A DNA stretch of 64,000 nucleotides from Flaccisagitta enflata (GCA_965153355.1 OZ231126.1:100316001-100380000); one strand, 5' to 3'. Numbered from the stretch's first letter, positions 48,201-61,210 are shown. Notes: generated by a model not told the origin, from the letters alone. Numbers and translations: made by a program.

Positions 48201-50938
48201 TAGTAGTAGGTGTCTGCTGGGTGTCTGCTGGATCCATCCCCAACTTAGTAGTAGGTGTCTGCTGGGTGTCTGCTGGTCCAATCCCCACATTAGTAGAAGG
48301 TGCCTGCTAGACATTTATAGAGTCAGTACAGCGCTAAGTACTAGGTGTCTGCTGGGTGTCTGCTGGATCCATCCCCAACATAGTAGTAGGTGTCTGCTGG
48401 GTGTCTGCTGGTCCAATCCCCACATTAGTAGAAGGTGCCTGCTAGACATTCATAGTCAGTACAACGTTAAGTATTTGGTGTCTACTGGGTGTCTGCTGGA
48501 CCCATCCCCAACTTAGCAGTAAGTGTCTGCTGGGTGTCTGCTGAGTCCATCCCCAACTTAGTAGAAGGTGCCTGCTAGACATTCATAGTCAGTACAACGT
48601 TAAGTATTTGGTGTCTGCTGGGTGTCTGCTGGATCCATCTCCAACTTAGTAGTAGGTGTCTGCTGGGTGTCTGCTGGATCCATCCCCAACTTAGTAGTAG
48701 GTGTCTGCTGGGTGTCTGCTGGAACAATCCCCACGTTACTAGAAGGTGCCTGCTTAACATTTATAGAGTCAGTACAGCGCCAAGTACTAGGTGTCTGCTG
48801 GGTGTCTGCTGGATCCATCCCCAACATAGTAGTAGGTGTCTGCTGGGTGTCTGCTGGTCCAATCCCACATTAGTAGAAGGTGCCTGCTAGACATTCATAG
48901 TCAGTACATTAAGTGTCCTTAGTGTCTATGGTGTCTGCTGGACCCATCCCCAAATTAGTATTGGGTGTCTGCTGGGTGTCTGCTGGACCCATCTTTGGGA
49001 TTAGTAGAAGGTGCCTGCTAGATATTCATAGTCAGTACAACGTTAAGTATTTGGTGTCTGCTGGGTGTCTGCTGGACCCATCCCCAACTTAGTAGTAGGT
49101 GTCTGCTGGGTGTCTGCTGGACCTATCCCCAACTTAGTAGAAGGTGTCCCCTGGGTGTCTGCTAGACCAATCCCCACATTAGTAGAAGGTGTCTGCTGGG
49201 TGTCTGCTGGATCCATCCCCAACTTAGTAGTAGGTGTCTGCTGGGTGTCTGCTGGATCCATCCCCAACTTAGTAGTAGGTGTCTGCTGGGTGTCTGCTGG
49301 TACAATCCCCACATTAGTAGAAGGTGCCTGCTAGACATTTATAGAGTCAGTACAGCGCTAAGTACTAGGTGTCTGATGGGTGTCAGCTGGATCCATCCCC
49401 AACATAGTAGTAGGTGTCTGCTGGGTGTCTGCTGGTCCAATCCCCACATTAGTAGAAGGTGCCTGCTAGACATTCATAGTCAGTACAACGTTAAGTATTT
49501 GGTGTCTGCTGGGTGTCTGCTGGACCCATCCCCAAATTAGTAGTACGTGTCTGCTGGGTGTCTGCTGGACCCATCCCCAAATTAGTAGAAGGTGCCTGCT
49601 AGATATTGATAGTCAGTACAACGTTAAGTATTTAATTGTCTGCTGGTGTCTGCTGGATCCATCCCCAACTTAGTGTGGGGTGTCTGCATGGTGTCTGGAT
49701 CCATCCCCAACTTAGTAGTAGGTGTCTGCTGGGTGTCTGCTGGTCCCATCCCCACATTAGTAGAAGGTGCCTGCTAGACATTTATAGAGTCAGTACAGCG
49801 CTAAGTACTAGGTGTCTGATGGGTGTCTTCTGGATCCATCCCCAACATAGTAGTAGGTGTCTGCTGGGTGTCTGCTGGTCCAATCCCCACATTAGTAGAA
49901 GGTGCCTGCTAGACATTCATAGTCGGTACAACGTTAAGTATTTGGTGTCTGCTGGGTGTCTGCTGGACCCATCCCCAAATTAGTAGTAGGTGTCTGCTGG
50001 GTGTCTGCTGGATCCATCCCCAACTTAGTAGTAGGTGTCTGCTGGGTGTCTGCTGGATCCATCCCCAACTTAGTAGTAGGTGTCTGCTGGGTGTCTGCTG
50101 GTACAATCCCCACATTAGTAGAAGGTGCCTGCTAGACATTTAGAGTCAGTACAGCCCTACTAGGTGTCTGATGGGTGTCTGCTGGATCCATCCCCAACAT
50201 AGTAGTAGGTGTCTGCTGGGTGTCTGCTGGTCCAATCCCCACATTAGGAGAAGGTGCCAGCAAGACATTCTAAGTCAGTACAACGTTAAGTATTTGGTGT
50301 CTGCTGGGTGTCTGCTGGACCCATCCCCAAATTAGTAGTAGGTGTCTGCTGGGTGTCTGCTGGACCCATCCCTAAATTAGTAGAAGGTGCCTGCTAGATA
50401 TTCATAGTCAGTACAACATTAAGTATTTGGTGTCTGCTGGGTGTCTGCTGGATCCATCCCCAACTTAGTAGTAGGTGTCTGCTGGGTGTCTGCTGGATCC
50501 ATCCCCAACTTAGTAGTAGGTGTCTGCTGGGTGTCTGCTGGTCCAATCCCCACATTAGTAGAGGGTGCCTGCTAGACATTTATAGAGTCAGTACAGCGCT
50601 AAGTACTAGGTGTCTGATGGGTGTCTGCTGGATCCATCCCCAACATAGCAGTAGGTGTCTGCTGGGTGTCTGCTGGTCCAATCCCCGTATTAGTAGAAGG
50701 TGCCAGCTAGACATTCATAGTTTGTACAACGTTAAGTATTTGGAGTCTGCTGGGTGTCTGCTGGACCCATCCCCAAATTAGTAGTAGGTGTCTGCTGGGT
50801 GACTGCTGGATCAATCCCCAACTTAGTAGTAGGTGTCTGCTGGGTGTCTGCTGGATACATCCCCAACTTAGTAGTAGGTGTCTGCTGGGTGTCTGCTGGT
50901 ACAATCCCCACATTAGTAGAAGTTGCCTGCTAGACATT
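39296..50938 (-). repeat. Satellite B array, right arm, inner and middle part
   Basis: The same 45-bp satellite in reverse orientation (CCCCAACTTAGTAGTAGGTG and TCTGCTGGGTGTCTGCTGGA). Near the loop (39300-41800, and again 45150-46500) it contains the reverse of the inner-arm unit, CCTGTTTAACCCATCCGCAC. From about 41800 outward it is dominated by the reverse of the outer-arm higher-order unit. 46530-47060 and 44020-44520 are decayed, with many small deletions. Confidence 0.96.
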
Positions 50939-51048
50939 TCATCTGAAAGAAAACATATGCAAAGAAGATGAGCATCCGATCGGCATTTATCGAGCTCAAC
51001 GTCCGAAAGCAGCTCGAATTTATTCTGTCAATGATTTTTTTTTCTCAG

Positions 51049-51131
51049 CAAAGCAGAGAACTCTTTGCGAATGTTCTCGTTATTACAAATATTCCCGGAA
51101 CTGTCGCGGATACAAGCGAAATTATTGGTAG
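51049..51131 (+). CDS. Exon-like 83-nt stretch, product unknown
   Basis: A T-rich tract ending TTTTTCTCAG precedes the segment and AG|GTAAAAG follows it, so both splice sites look good. Between them one frame is open and reads SRELFANVLVITNIPGTVAD followed by TSEIIGR. I do not recognise the protein. The overlapping frame in CGAATGTTCTCGTTATTACA is also open, which weakens the case. It is flanked by satellite and microsatellite, so a captured exon fragment is possible. Confidence 0.2.
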
Positions 51132-51325
51132 GTAAAAGAAAAGGTATTGCAAACGTCATTCGCAGCTAGCGCAATATTTCTTATCGCAAAGATGAGGCTC
51201 TTCATCACATTTTTTGCACCCTTGCAACTACTTAAAATGCTTTAATGGTCTGTCTGTGTGTCTGTCTGTCCAATCGTCTGTTAGTCCGCTCTACCATTGG
51301 TCTGTACATCCGCTACAAAAGCGCG

Positions 51326-51329
<4 letters not shown>

Positions 51330-51414
<85 letters not shown>
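51330..51414. repeat. (CT)n microsatellite
   Basis: A pure CT tract of about 85 bp. Confidence 0.97.
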
Positions 51415-51417
<3 letters not shown>

Positions 51418-51692
51418 ACACTCGGAATTAGTAGACATTTTCTAGTCAAATTTCGTCTTTGTTCTGCAGGATTTCTCTCAGATCTGACGAGCTTAGTACA
51501 AATCCGAAGAGACCATCTCAGTACAATTGTTTGGCGACTTTTCGGAGTTTGAAGACAGCGCGTCGACGGCCACAACAGTTCCCGCCATTAAATCATGGTA
51601 CAGTGGAAACCTGCTCGAACGGTCCCGCTTCCAATGGAACTCCACAGGTCTATAACATTACGATTTATTGACAACAAGGCCGTATACACTCC

Positions 51693-51826
51693 CCCTAAGT
51701 CGCGGATGGATGGGCAGGTGCGGAATAGCAAAAAACTCTCGTATTTTGTTTTTGTTATGGACGGACGGACCAACCGACCGACAGACACGGCAGATTCTAG
51801 AGTCGCGAGTCCGTGACTAAAAAGTC
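51693..51826. mobile_element. MITE-like element, family M, copy 12
   Basis: It starts CCTAAGTCGCGGATGGATGG, carries GACGGACGGACCAACCGACC, and ends AGAGTCGCGAGTCCGTGACT then AAAAAG. A related terminus, TCACGGATTTGCGACTAATA, lies at 58582-58601 at the broken 5' edge of RT2. The 51827-52120 interval is unique. Confidence 0.55.
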
Positions 51827-52120
51827 GAATTGCATAATTCGACTTTTTGAAACGTAGGGGAGAAATAAAATTTTCCATTTTGGATTTGTGGTCAATTTTA
51901 GGAAGTTGAGCCCTTTTGGGGCTGGGATAATATATTTTTTATATTTACAGCTGAGAAAGAGCTTATTTTTCTCTTACCAATGGCGCCAACCAGAGGTCTC
52001 TACAATGATTATTTTTCGCTATTTTTGCAAAAAATCGATATTTTTCATTGATCGCAATTTTCAAAAGGGAATAGTAAAGGTGTTACCCAAATTGACGCTA
52101 ACTTTGATATTTTAATTTGC

Positions 52121-52551
<431 letters not shown>

Positions 52552-53033
52552 AATGACAAAAACAGACAAGCAGTCAACCAGACATCTTAAAATGGACATA
52601 CAGAAGAACATGTACAAAGAAAAAAAACTCCCATTTACGACTTTTTTCCAGTCGGCTAGAGCCGCCTTTATTGGTAGTCCCTTCATGGTAATTCCTTTTC
52701 CTTCCTTTGCTGGCAATAACAGAAGTCCACCTATAAAAGAAAAAAAATATTGGTCCCTTGAAATCCGTATTCTGTATTCAGATATCGAAGAGGATAATGA
52801 GCGCGTCCTTTGCATTGCACCCATCATTTCATCCTCGAGGCCTTTTGCCGAAAGTTTCGTCAACAAAGACGAGCTGGCTCTCATATTGAAACCGCCGTGG
52901 ATAAACACGAGATGGAAATTGCTCCGGAGCCGTACGAATTTCAGACAGCCACCAATGATTAAGTATCTAGAACAGACCACGAGAGAGGAACAGACAGACA
53001 GAAGAGGAATTCCGGAAGACAGTATTATCAGTC

Positions 53034-53118
53034 AAGAAAGAAAGAATGGAAGAAAGAAAGAAAGAATGGAAGAAAGAAAGAATGGAAGAAAGAAAGAAAC
53101 AAAGAAAGAAAGAAAGAG

Positions 53119-53165
<47 letters not shown>
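53034..53165 (+). repeat. (GAAA)n microsatellite
   Basis: AAAGAAAG repeats with early GGAA variants; it directly abuts F4. Confidence 0.95.
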
Positions 53166-53168
53166 GCA

Positions 53169-54019
53169 TTATGTCATGTCAGCGATACAAGTTGCCCTGA
53201 TTTGCATGATTTTGAATTTGAGGGGAAGCAGGGCAGCGGCCCCAAAGGGGGCAAGATCCTGCAGAACACAAGGGGGACTTTTGTTCAACGTTTATCCTGC
53301 CTGAAAAGCATGAAAGGACTGATTCAAAGACTGACCGGGCTAATTTTAGGCTTATATGGCAGGATTAGGCCCTAAGAGAACTAACTTGAGGTTTGCTAGG
53401 GTTGAGAAACCTAGTTTAAGGCCTGATTTGAGGCCTGATTTGAAGTCTAAGAGGCCCAATTTGAGGCCTCAGAGGTCCGATTTTTTTAGCAGCGGCCCTA
53501 AAGGGGACGAAGTCCAGTAGAACATGGGGGGCCTTTTGTCTGTCCGTTCGTTTGTTCGTTCGTTCCATCGTTATTCCCCCCAGGCCCCAGGCGTGAAAGG
53601 GCAGATTTTAGGCCTGAGAAGGCTCTCAGGCCTAAAATCTGCCCTCTCAGGCCCTAAATCTGCCTTGTCAGGCTTGAAATCTGCCCTTTCAGGGCTTGAA
53701 ATCTGCCCTCTCAAACCTTGAATCTGCCCTCTCAGGCCTAAAACCTGTCCTCTCAGGCCTCACATCTATCCTCGCAGATTCAAGGCCTGAGAAGGCAGAT
53801 TTCAGGCCTGAGAGGGTAGACTTCAGGCCTAAGAGGGCAGATTTCCTGCTTGAGAGGGCCTGGGGGGCACTGACGTATGAACAGACGAACAGATGGACAA
53901 ACCAAAGTCCCTCTGTGTTCTACAGGACTTCATCCCCATTGGGGCTGCTGCCCTGCTTCTTCTCATTCCGATTTTTAACCATGCAAAGCAGGGCAATGGA
54001 TATCGCTGACCACATATTG
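53169..54019. mobile_element. F-family foldback element, copy F4
   Basis: The left arm TGTCAGCGATACAAGTTGCC then CTGATTTGCATG and GCAGGGCAGCGGCCCC pairs with the right arm read in reverse, TGGTCAGCGATATCCATTGC then CCTGCTTTGCATGG. The next blocks, AAAGGGGACGAAGTCCAGTA and the reverse GTTCTACAGGACTTCATCCC, flank an inverted 21-bp minisatellite (53590-53870; units like TCAGGCCTAAAATCTGCCCTC, reversed from about 53770). This is the most complete copy of the family in the window. Confidence 0.7.
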
Positions 54020-54149
54020 CCCTTTAGCGCTCTGTCTTCTTTTTTTTTCTCTCTTTTTTTTTTACATAAATTTGCCAAATTTGGTAAAGGTGAATCATCT
54101 GATGATGAAGTGATAGCAAAACAAAGACTTGGTAATGAATAACAATTAC

Positions 54150-54236
54150 GTAACGGTTAATCATATTTAACTATTTCGATGATAAACAATTATATTAATG
54201 GTTAATTAACCGTTAATCCTTAACGGTTAAGCATCG
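54150..54236. repeat. TAACGGTTAA-type inverted and direct repeats
   Basis: AACGGTTAATCATATTTAAC and TGGTTAATTAACCGTTAATC plus TTAACGGTTAAGC make a small palindromic cluster in AT-rich sequence. The function is unknown. Confidence 0.6.
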
Positions 54237-54371
54237 ATAGCCCTGACAGAGAGAATTTCGCTTTTCTTTTTAAAGAAACGTTTTGCGGGAAAACGTCAAC
54301 GCTTAGATGCCGACGCTTGGGGGCACGCACGCGGCATTGGATCGCCGTTTCTGTCACTATGAGGATGAAAG

Positions 54372-54493
54372 TCACTTCTTACGCGCATCTTTCACCTCCT
54401 TCCCATGGGCGTTGAGTCGTGCGGCGGAATCGATTGTTTCAGCGGCAAGCTCGCGCTCGTTGAAGCTTGCAACGAGGACATCAAGCGCACTCA
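54372..54493 (-). CDS. Exon-like C-terminal stretch, product unknown
   Basis: After a pyrimidine-rich TTCTTCCAATCTTTACAAAT followed by TAAG, one frame reads ALDVLVASFNERELAAETID then SAARLNAHGKEVKDARKK and a TGA. The composition (helical, charged, GC-rich third positions) differs from the surrounding AT-rich repeats. No homologue comes to mind. It could be the last exon of an otherwise lost gene, or chance. 54500-54968 beyond it shows no feature. Confidence 0.25.
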
Positions 54494-54968
54494 CTTAATT
54501 TGTAAAGATTGGAAGAATTCTTACGTTAGACGATGTTGAAGAAAATGAATTTGACCACTGAACAATCCTCAAGACTAAGACTTAAACTATAAGTTGTCCG
54601 CCCATTATCATTTTTTCCCTGAAAAAAAGGCCCAAAAGGAGTTTTTATACACATGCAGGAAATTAAAAGTTGCCCTCATTTCCTTTCACCCTATATCAAA
54701 CGTGTGATTGCGCCTTCGTGCTCTTATTCGTTCTTGAACATGAATTTCGTGATTTAATGTATTTTATGTATTTAAACAATTATAACATGATTAATTGATT
54801 TGAGCTCGTCTTTGCTACTGTTATCAATAAGAATGACCGAAAACGACAGAAATTTCCTTCATTTTCAAGTTTTTTAGTCAGAACACAGTAAGCGCAAAAA
54901 CGCGCTAAGCTAGCTTTTCGTTTGTTTACTTTCAGCCAGGAAAACGCTAGGGCGATGTCTGAGATGTA

Positions 54969-57900
54969 GAGTCAGTACAGCGCTAAGTACTAGGTGTCTG
55001 ATGGGTGTCTGCTGGATCCATCCCCAACATAGTAGTAGGTGTCTGCTGGGTGTCTGCTGGTCCAATCCCCACATTAGTAGAAGGTGCCTGCTAGACATTC
55101 ATAGTCAGTTCAATGTTAAGTATTTGGTGTCTGCTGGGTGTCTGCTGGACCCATCCCCAAATTAGTAGTAGGTGTCTGCTGGGTGTCTGCTGGACCCATC
55201 CCCAAATTAGTAGAAGGTGCCTGCTAGATATTCATAGTCAGTACAACGTTAAGTATTTGGTGTCTGCTGGGTGTCTGCTGGATCCATCCCCAACTTAGTA
55301 GTAGGTGTCTGCTGGGTGTCTGCTGGATCCATCCCCAACTTAGTAGTAGGTGTCTGCTGGGTGTCTGCTGGTCCAATCCCCACATTAGTAGAAGGTGCCT
55401 GCTAGACATTTATAGAGTCAGTACAGCGCTAAGTACTAGGTGTCTGATGGGTGTCTGCTGGATCCATCCCCAACATAGTAGTAGGTGTCTGCTGGGTGTC
55501 TGCTGGTCCAATCCCCACATTAGTAGAAGGTGCCTGCTAGACATTCATAGTCGGTACAACGTTAAGTATTTGGTGTCTGCTGGGTGTCTGCTGGACCCAT
55601 CCCCAAATTAGTAGTAGGTGTCTGCTGGGTGTCTGCTGGATCCATCCCCAACTTAGTAGTAGGTGTCTGCTGGGTGTCTGCTGGATCCATCCCCAACTTA
55701 GTAGTAGGTGTCTGCTGGGTGTCTGCTGGTACAATCCCCACATTAGTAGAAGGTGCCTGCTAGACATTTATAGAGTCAGTACAGCGCTAAGTACTAGGTG
55801 TCTGATGGGTGTCTGCTGGATCCATCCCCAACATAGTAGTAGGTGTCTGCTGGGTGTCTGCTGGTCCAATCCCCACATTAGTAGAAGGTGCCTGCTAGAC
55901 ATTCATAGTCAGTACAACGTTAAGTATTTGGTGTCTGCTGGGTGTCTGCTGGACCCATCCCCAAATTAGTAGTAGGTGTCTGCTGGGTGTCTGCTGGACC
56001 AATCCCCAAATTAGTAGAAGGTGCCTGCTAGATATTCATAGTCAGTACAGCGTTAAGTATTTGGTGTCTGCTGGGTGTCTGCTGGATCCATCCCCAACTT
56101 AGTAGTAGGTGTCTGCTGGGTGTCTGCTGGATCCATCCCCAACTTAGTAGTAGGTGTCTGCTGGGTGTCTGCTGGTCCAATCCCCACATTAGTAGAAGGT
56201 GCCTGCTAGACATTTATAGAGTCAGTACAGCGCTATGTACTAGGTGTCTGATGGGTGTCTGCTGGATCCATCCCCAACATAGTAGTAAGTGTCTGCTGGG
56301 TGTCTGCTGGTCCAATCCCCACATTAGTAGAAGGTGCCTGCTAGACATTCATAGTCAGTACAGCATTAAAAGTATTTACAGTGTCTGCTGGGTGTCTGCT
56401 GGACCCATCCCCAAATTAGTAGTAGGTGTCTGCTGGGTGTCTGCTGGATCCATCCCCAACAGCCCAATGAAATTGTCTGCTGGTGTCTGCTGGATCATCC
56501 CCAGCAACTTAGTAGTAGGTGTCTGCTGAGTGTCTGCTGGTACAATCCCACATTAGTGAAGGTGCCTGCTAGACATTTAAAGAGTCAATGCAGCGCTAAG
56601 TACTAGGTGTCTGATGGGCATCTGCTGGATCCATCCCCAACATAGTAGTAAGTGTCTACTAGGTGTCTGCTGGTCCAATCCCACATTAGTAGAAGGTGCC
56701 TGCTAGACATTCATAGTCAGTACAACGTTAAGTATTTGGTGTCTGCTGCGGGTGTCTGTAAAGACCCATCCCAAATTGGCATTGGTAGGTGTCTAACAGA
56801 TTGTCTGCTGGATCCATCTACCTTAACTTAGTAGTAGGTGTCTGCTGGGTGTCTGCTGGTACAATCCCCACATTAGTAGAAGGTGCCTGCTAGACATTTT
56901 CAGTCAGTACAGCACTAAGTGCTAGGTGTCTGATGGGTGTCTGCTGGATCCATCCCCAGCATAGTGGTAGGTGTCTGCTGGGTGTCTGCTGGTCCAATGT
57001 TTACATTAGTAGATGGTGCCTGCTAGACATTCTGCCAGTGATACAACGTTAAGTATTTGGTGTCTGCTGGTGTCTGCTGGACCCATCCCCAAATTAGTAG
57101 TAGGTGTCTGCTGGGTGTCTGCTGGACCCATCCCCAGATTAGTAGAAGGTGCCTGCTAGATATTCATAGTCAGTACAACGTTAAGTATTTGGTGTCTGCT
57201 GGGTGTCTGCTGGATCCATCCCCAACTTAGTAGTAGGTGTCTGCTGGGTGTCTGCTGGATCCATCCCCAACTTAGTAGTAGGTGTCTGCTGGGTGTCTGC
57301 TGGTACAATCCCCACATTAGTAGAAGGTGCCTGCTAGACATTTATAGAGTCAGTACAGCGCTAAGTACTAGGTGTCTGATGGGTGTCTTCTGGATCCATC
57401 CCCAACATAGTAGTAGGAGTCTGCTGGGTGTCTGCTGGTCCAATCCCCACATTAGTAGAAGGTGCCTGCTAGACATTCATAGTCAGTACAACGTTAAGTA
57501 TTTGGTGTCTGCTGGGTGTCTGCTGGACCCATCCCCAAATTAGTAGTAGGTGTCTGCTGGGTGTCTGCTGGATCCATCCCCAACTTAGTAGTAGGTGTCT
57601 GCTGGGTGTCTGCTGGATCCATCCCCAACTTAGTAGTAGGTGTCTGCTGGGTGTCTGCTGGTACAATCCCCACATTAGTAGAAGGTGCCTGCTAGAAATT
57701 TAGAGTCAGTACAGCGCTAAGTACTAGGTGTCTGATGGGTGTCTGCTGGATCCATCCCCAACATAGTAGTAGGTGTCTGCTGGGTGTCTGCTGGTCCAAT
57801 CCCCACATTAGTAGAAGGTGCCTGCTAGACATTCATAGTCAGTACAACGTTAAGTATTTGGTGTCTGCTGGGTGTCTGCTGGACCCATCCCCAAATTAGT

Positions 57901-58325
57901 AGTAGGTGTCTGCTGGGTGTCTGCTGGACCCATCCCCAAATTAGTAGAAGGTGCCTGCTAGATATTCATAGTCAGTACAACGTTAAGTATTTGGTGTCTG
58001 CTGGGTGTCTGCTGGATCCATCCCCAACTTAGTAGTTGGTGTCTGCTGGGTGTCTGCTGGATCCATCCCCAACTTAGTAGTAGGTGTCTGCTGGGTGTCT
58101 GCTGGTACAATCCCCACATTAGTAGAAGGTGCCTGCTAGACATTTATAGAGTCAGTACAGCGCTAAGTACTAGGTGTCTGATGGGTGTCTGCTGGATCCA
58201 TCCCCAACATAGTAGAAGGTGCCTGCTAGACATTCATAGTCAGTACAACGTTAAGTATTTGGTGTCTGCTGGGTGTCTGCTGGATCCATCCCCAGCTTAG
58301 TAGTAGGTGTCTGCTGGGTGTCTGC
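54969..58325 (-). repeat. Satellite B array, outer right arm
   Basis: Reverse-orientation 45-bp units in the same higher-order arrangement as the outer left arm. 56340-57060 is decayed. The last units before the terminus (58300-58345) are followed by ATGGCTCTTATTTTTGGTGT, the mirror of the left end. Confidence 0.96.
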
Positions 58326-58452
58326 TGGATTCATCCCCATGGCTCTTATTTTTGGTGTCTGCTGAGGTGCCTGCTAGATCCATCCCCAAAAGAAGGAAAA
58401 TTTTAGTGGAGGTGTCTGATGAGTCCAAGTGTCTGCTAGATCACAGGTACCT
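58325..58452. repeat. Terminal inverted repeat, right end of element B
   Basis: The reverse complement of 21066-21190 with a handful of differences, ending CTAGATCACAGGTACCT. It is followed by GAATATTA, the target duplication, and then RT2 sequence. Confidence 0.85.
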
Positions 58453-58459
58453 GAATATT
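58453..58459. repeat. Target site duplication, right, element B
   Basis: GAATATT, identical to 21059-21065; GAATATTA if 8 bp is counted. Confidence 0.75.
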
Positions 58460-58573
58460 ATCCAATATAAATTCTAAAATTTCCTGCATGTCTTCCGATC
58501 TAAATGAGAATTTATTGTTAGCTTTTGTAGGACTAAAATAAGCCTCATTTAAATTGACACTTATGTGAGGCAC
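58453..58573 (-). pseudogene. RT2: upstream part, separated by element B
   Basis: The frame reads VPHISVNLNEAYFSPTKANN then KFSFRSEDMQEILEFILDNI. EILEFILDNI is the block that in this RT family directly precedes the (K/R)xG...GIPMG segment, which lies 37 kb away at 21065 and below. The frame is closed upstream by a TAG at 58574-58576, next to a family-M-like terminus, so the 5' end is lost by truncation or lies in another exon. Confidence 0.7.
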
Positions 58574-58839
58574 CTAAATAGGTCACGGATTTGCGACTAA
58601 TAGAATCTGTGTGTTTTATCATTTTTCGGTCCCTATGTCAGTCTGTAATGTTTGTGTTGAAAATTCATAGAGGCCTAGTTTGGCCCTATGTGTGTAGAAG
58701 GGGAATGTCCAACTATCCAGTAAGATATCTTAACCTTGTATTACTTGTTCCCCTCTGAGCGAAGTGGACCATGTCATTAGGTTGTCAAAGTCAAACTTCT
58801 CAGAATGCTGTCCTTGCCTGCTGTCCATGCCTGCGTTCA

Positions 58840-59235
58840 ATGCTGTTATTGGACTACCAGCATTTATGATAATATGGCTGTAGGACTACTGGTGGTAATG
58901 ACTGGTAGTTATGAATATGACATTTCTGCAGTGGGATAACTGCAGTAGGACTACTGGCTGTTATAACAACTTTGCAGTAGGACTACTGGCAGTGTTGTTG
59001 CAATAAAATCCTTTAGGCCTAGTGGCAGTAGTACCTCAGGACAGTGTTGTTACAGTAAAATCCCTTAGGACTAGTGGCAGTAGTACCTTAGGACTACTGA
59101 CACTCTTCTTCAAATTACCTTAGAACTAGTGGGCAGTAGGACTAGTAGCTAGTAGGACTAATTGCTGGTAGGACTAGTGGGTCGGTAGGACTACTTGGGT
59201 GTAGTGCTAAGTACTGTAGGACTACTGGACCGCAC
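58840..59235 (+). repeat. Degenerate GTAGGACTACTGG repeat
   Basis: Some fifteen scattered copies of GTAGGACTACTGGCAGT-like strings with variable spacers. CAGTAAAATCC(C/T)TTAGG occurs twice. 58610-58840 before it is unique and unassigned. Confidence 0.8.

Positions 59236-59237
<2 letters not shown>

Positions 59238-59302
<65 letters not shown>
59238..59302. repeat. (GA)n microsatellite
   Basis: A pure GA tract of about 65 bp. Confidence 0.97.
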
Positions 59303-59307
<5 letters not shown>

Positions 59308-59453
59308 AGAAGGAAAAAATGGAGGGAGAGGGAGAAAAAAAGAATGAGTGGTTTGTGGTTTGGAAGGTGTTGTCTGTTTATATGTTTTCTTCAGTAGTGT
59401 ATCCCCTCTTCATTTATTCCCAAGTGTGCTTAGGTGGTTCTGATCACATTTAC

Positions 59454-60889
59454 CTTAAGCATTCTGGACAAGGGGGTAGTCCTTTGGTTACGCAGGATCG
59501 TCGTCCTTGTGGTGCAGTGGGGATCTTCTGACAGTATTCCGTTCTACTCACAAGAGCAGCCGTTCTATTTTTGCCTAAACAGAGTGCAAAACTTTGAGCG
59601 TGCAAACTGATTGATGCTAGTTTGTCATCCTTGGGATACAAAGCTGCTGCATAGCAATTTGGTGGGTCGACATCGTTGTTAATGAGGGCGTCACTCATAT
59701 AGCACTGTATTGGAGGGACTAATCGATGGCCTGAAGTTAAGTTCATACTGAGGACAGATTCGTTGTTGCAGTTGCCTTCAAAAATACTGGACCAGAAATA
59801 TGGAAAAAATTCGCTACTCTCTCCTTTCCACGAAGTCTGTCTAGGTTGTTTTTCCGAGCGCTTTGAATAAAATTTGGCCTCAGTTTCATGCGAGGCTTGT
59901 AACAAAATCTCCAAGTCGTGGAGTTGATTTGCAGCGGGAATTGCGCGTAGTGTGCCGTAATGCTGTGATAAACGGCCAAATTCTACACCAGCTACGAAAC
60001 CGTCAAACTCTGCCTCTATTCCATTTTCCAATTGGTCTTCACTTTCATACATCAATGGGACCTCATTTTGAATGTTGTCTATCAGTCGGGAGACGATTTT
60101 ATCACGTAACAGTCGGTTTGCCTTGTTTGCTTCACTTTCCCCAATAAATGGACCCCAACGAAAATTATCCTCGTTGTAACAAAGCAGGTCTACTATTCGG
60201 GGTAGTAGAAAAAAATGGTGACGTGAATTCACGGCTTGATTGGTATTGTCTGTTTCGTGTCGCCACCGCCAGTTGGGGTCATAAATTTTCATTCCGTGAG
60301 AAAAACTCTGGAAGAATTCCCGTTCATCCCAAACACCTTCACTGATTAGCTGAAATACATACTTTGAATATTCAAGGACCTGGGAAGGTGTTGGCCAACT
60401 TTGAAGATGTCAATTGGTCTTGTTTTTAATTTTTCGGAGTTTATCCTGAAAAATGTCCGATTTGTTCAGGAAGCTGTTGCCGCTGAGATTTGCAAGCCTT
60501 TGACTTTCCGCGCATCGAAGCGCGGCAAAATCCAAACTTGAGGGAAAGCAAATGCCAGCCTCTAATCGATGAAAGTTTAAATCTTTGAATACATGATTTG
60601 TGATCTTCGCACAGTTCTCTTTTCGCGCGATGTGGGCTGCACTCGCGGCAAAAACAGTGGTCTCGGCTCTGTTGGATATTTTAGGGGTGACAAAGAAAAA
60701 AGTCCGGCGAAATTGGCCATTTGCATCACGCCGAAAAAGGTTTTTGTTCCCCGAAAGAAAGGTTGTTATGCCTTTATTTTGTTCGCATTCGTTGTTGTTG
60801 TCTGCTAAGCTTTCCAATTTTTTCATGGCTTTTAGATCCTTTTCGCAACACCGTTTCCCTATGATAGGATATGTCCAATATTGAATATC
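59454..60889 (-). pseudogene. Unidentified protein-coding exon with one in-frame TGA
   Basis: One minus-strand frame is open for about 475 codons except for a TGA at 60410-60412. Upstream of it the frame reads MKKLESLADNNNECEQNKGI (ATG at 60826) and ends KIKNKTN; after it, HLQSWPTPSQVLEYSKYVFQ leads into GMKIYDPNWRWRHETDNTNQ and on to CPECLR. Composition is mixed and protein-like, with no repeat content. The 3' edge is AAG|GTAAATG, a good donor, so a further exon may follow. No signal peptide, membrane segment or known domain was recognised. The TGA may be a nonsense mutation, a selenocysteine codon or a sequencing error. It is more likely a host gene or a decayed element gene than chance, because such a long frame is rare in this AT-rich context. 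Confidence 0.45.
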
Positions 60890-60894
60890 AAGTT

Positions 60895-61042
60895 TTCAAA
60901 CAACAAATATTAAAAAATTCAAATATTGAATATTGATTATTCAAATTTCGAATACTCAGATATAGAATTTAAAAATTGAATATCGAATATTAAATATCGA
61001 ATACCAAAAATCAAATATCGAATATCGAATATCAAATATTAG
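60895..61042. repeat. AT-rich GAATATTGAATATC repeat
   Basis: Short units such as AATATCGAAT and TCAAATATTGAATATT recur over about 150 bp just upstream of the exon at 59454-60889 on its strand. Confidence 0.85.
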
Positions 61043-61210
61043 TGATACTTCTCCTCCCTAACCGTGTCATTTTTTTGGAACCTCGGAACAAGGGGTTGAA
61101 AGACGGTAGCAGTTGGCTGTTTCCGCTGTGTATCGTTGAGTTTCCGATGTCCATTCGTTTTTGTGTTTGATCAAGACTGGTTCATCACCCACATGATTTT
61201 CAAATAATAA

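Noticed and set aside
51459-51671. Open frame ending GTVETCSNGPASNGTPQVYNITIY as an exon
   Set aside because: It has a possible acceptor upstream (TTTGTTCTGCAG) but no recognisable domain, and it runs directly out of a CT tract.
52553-53200. 215-codon plus-strand frame
   Set aside because: It starts at the edge of the GA tract and ends in the GAAA tract; the central part has no motif I recognise and the opposite strand is also open.
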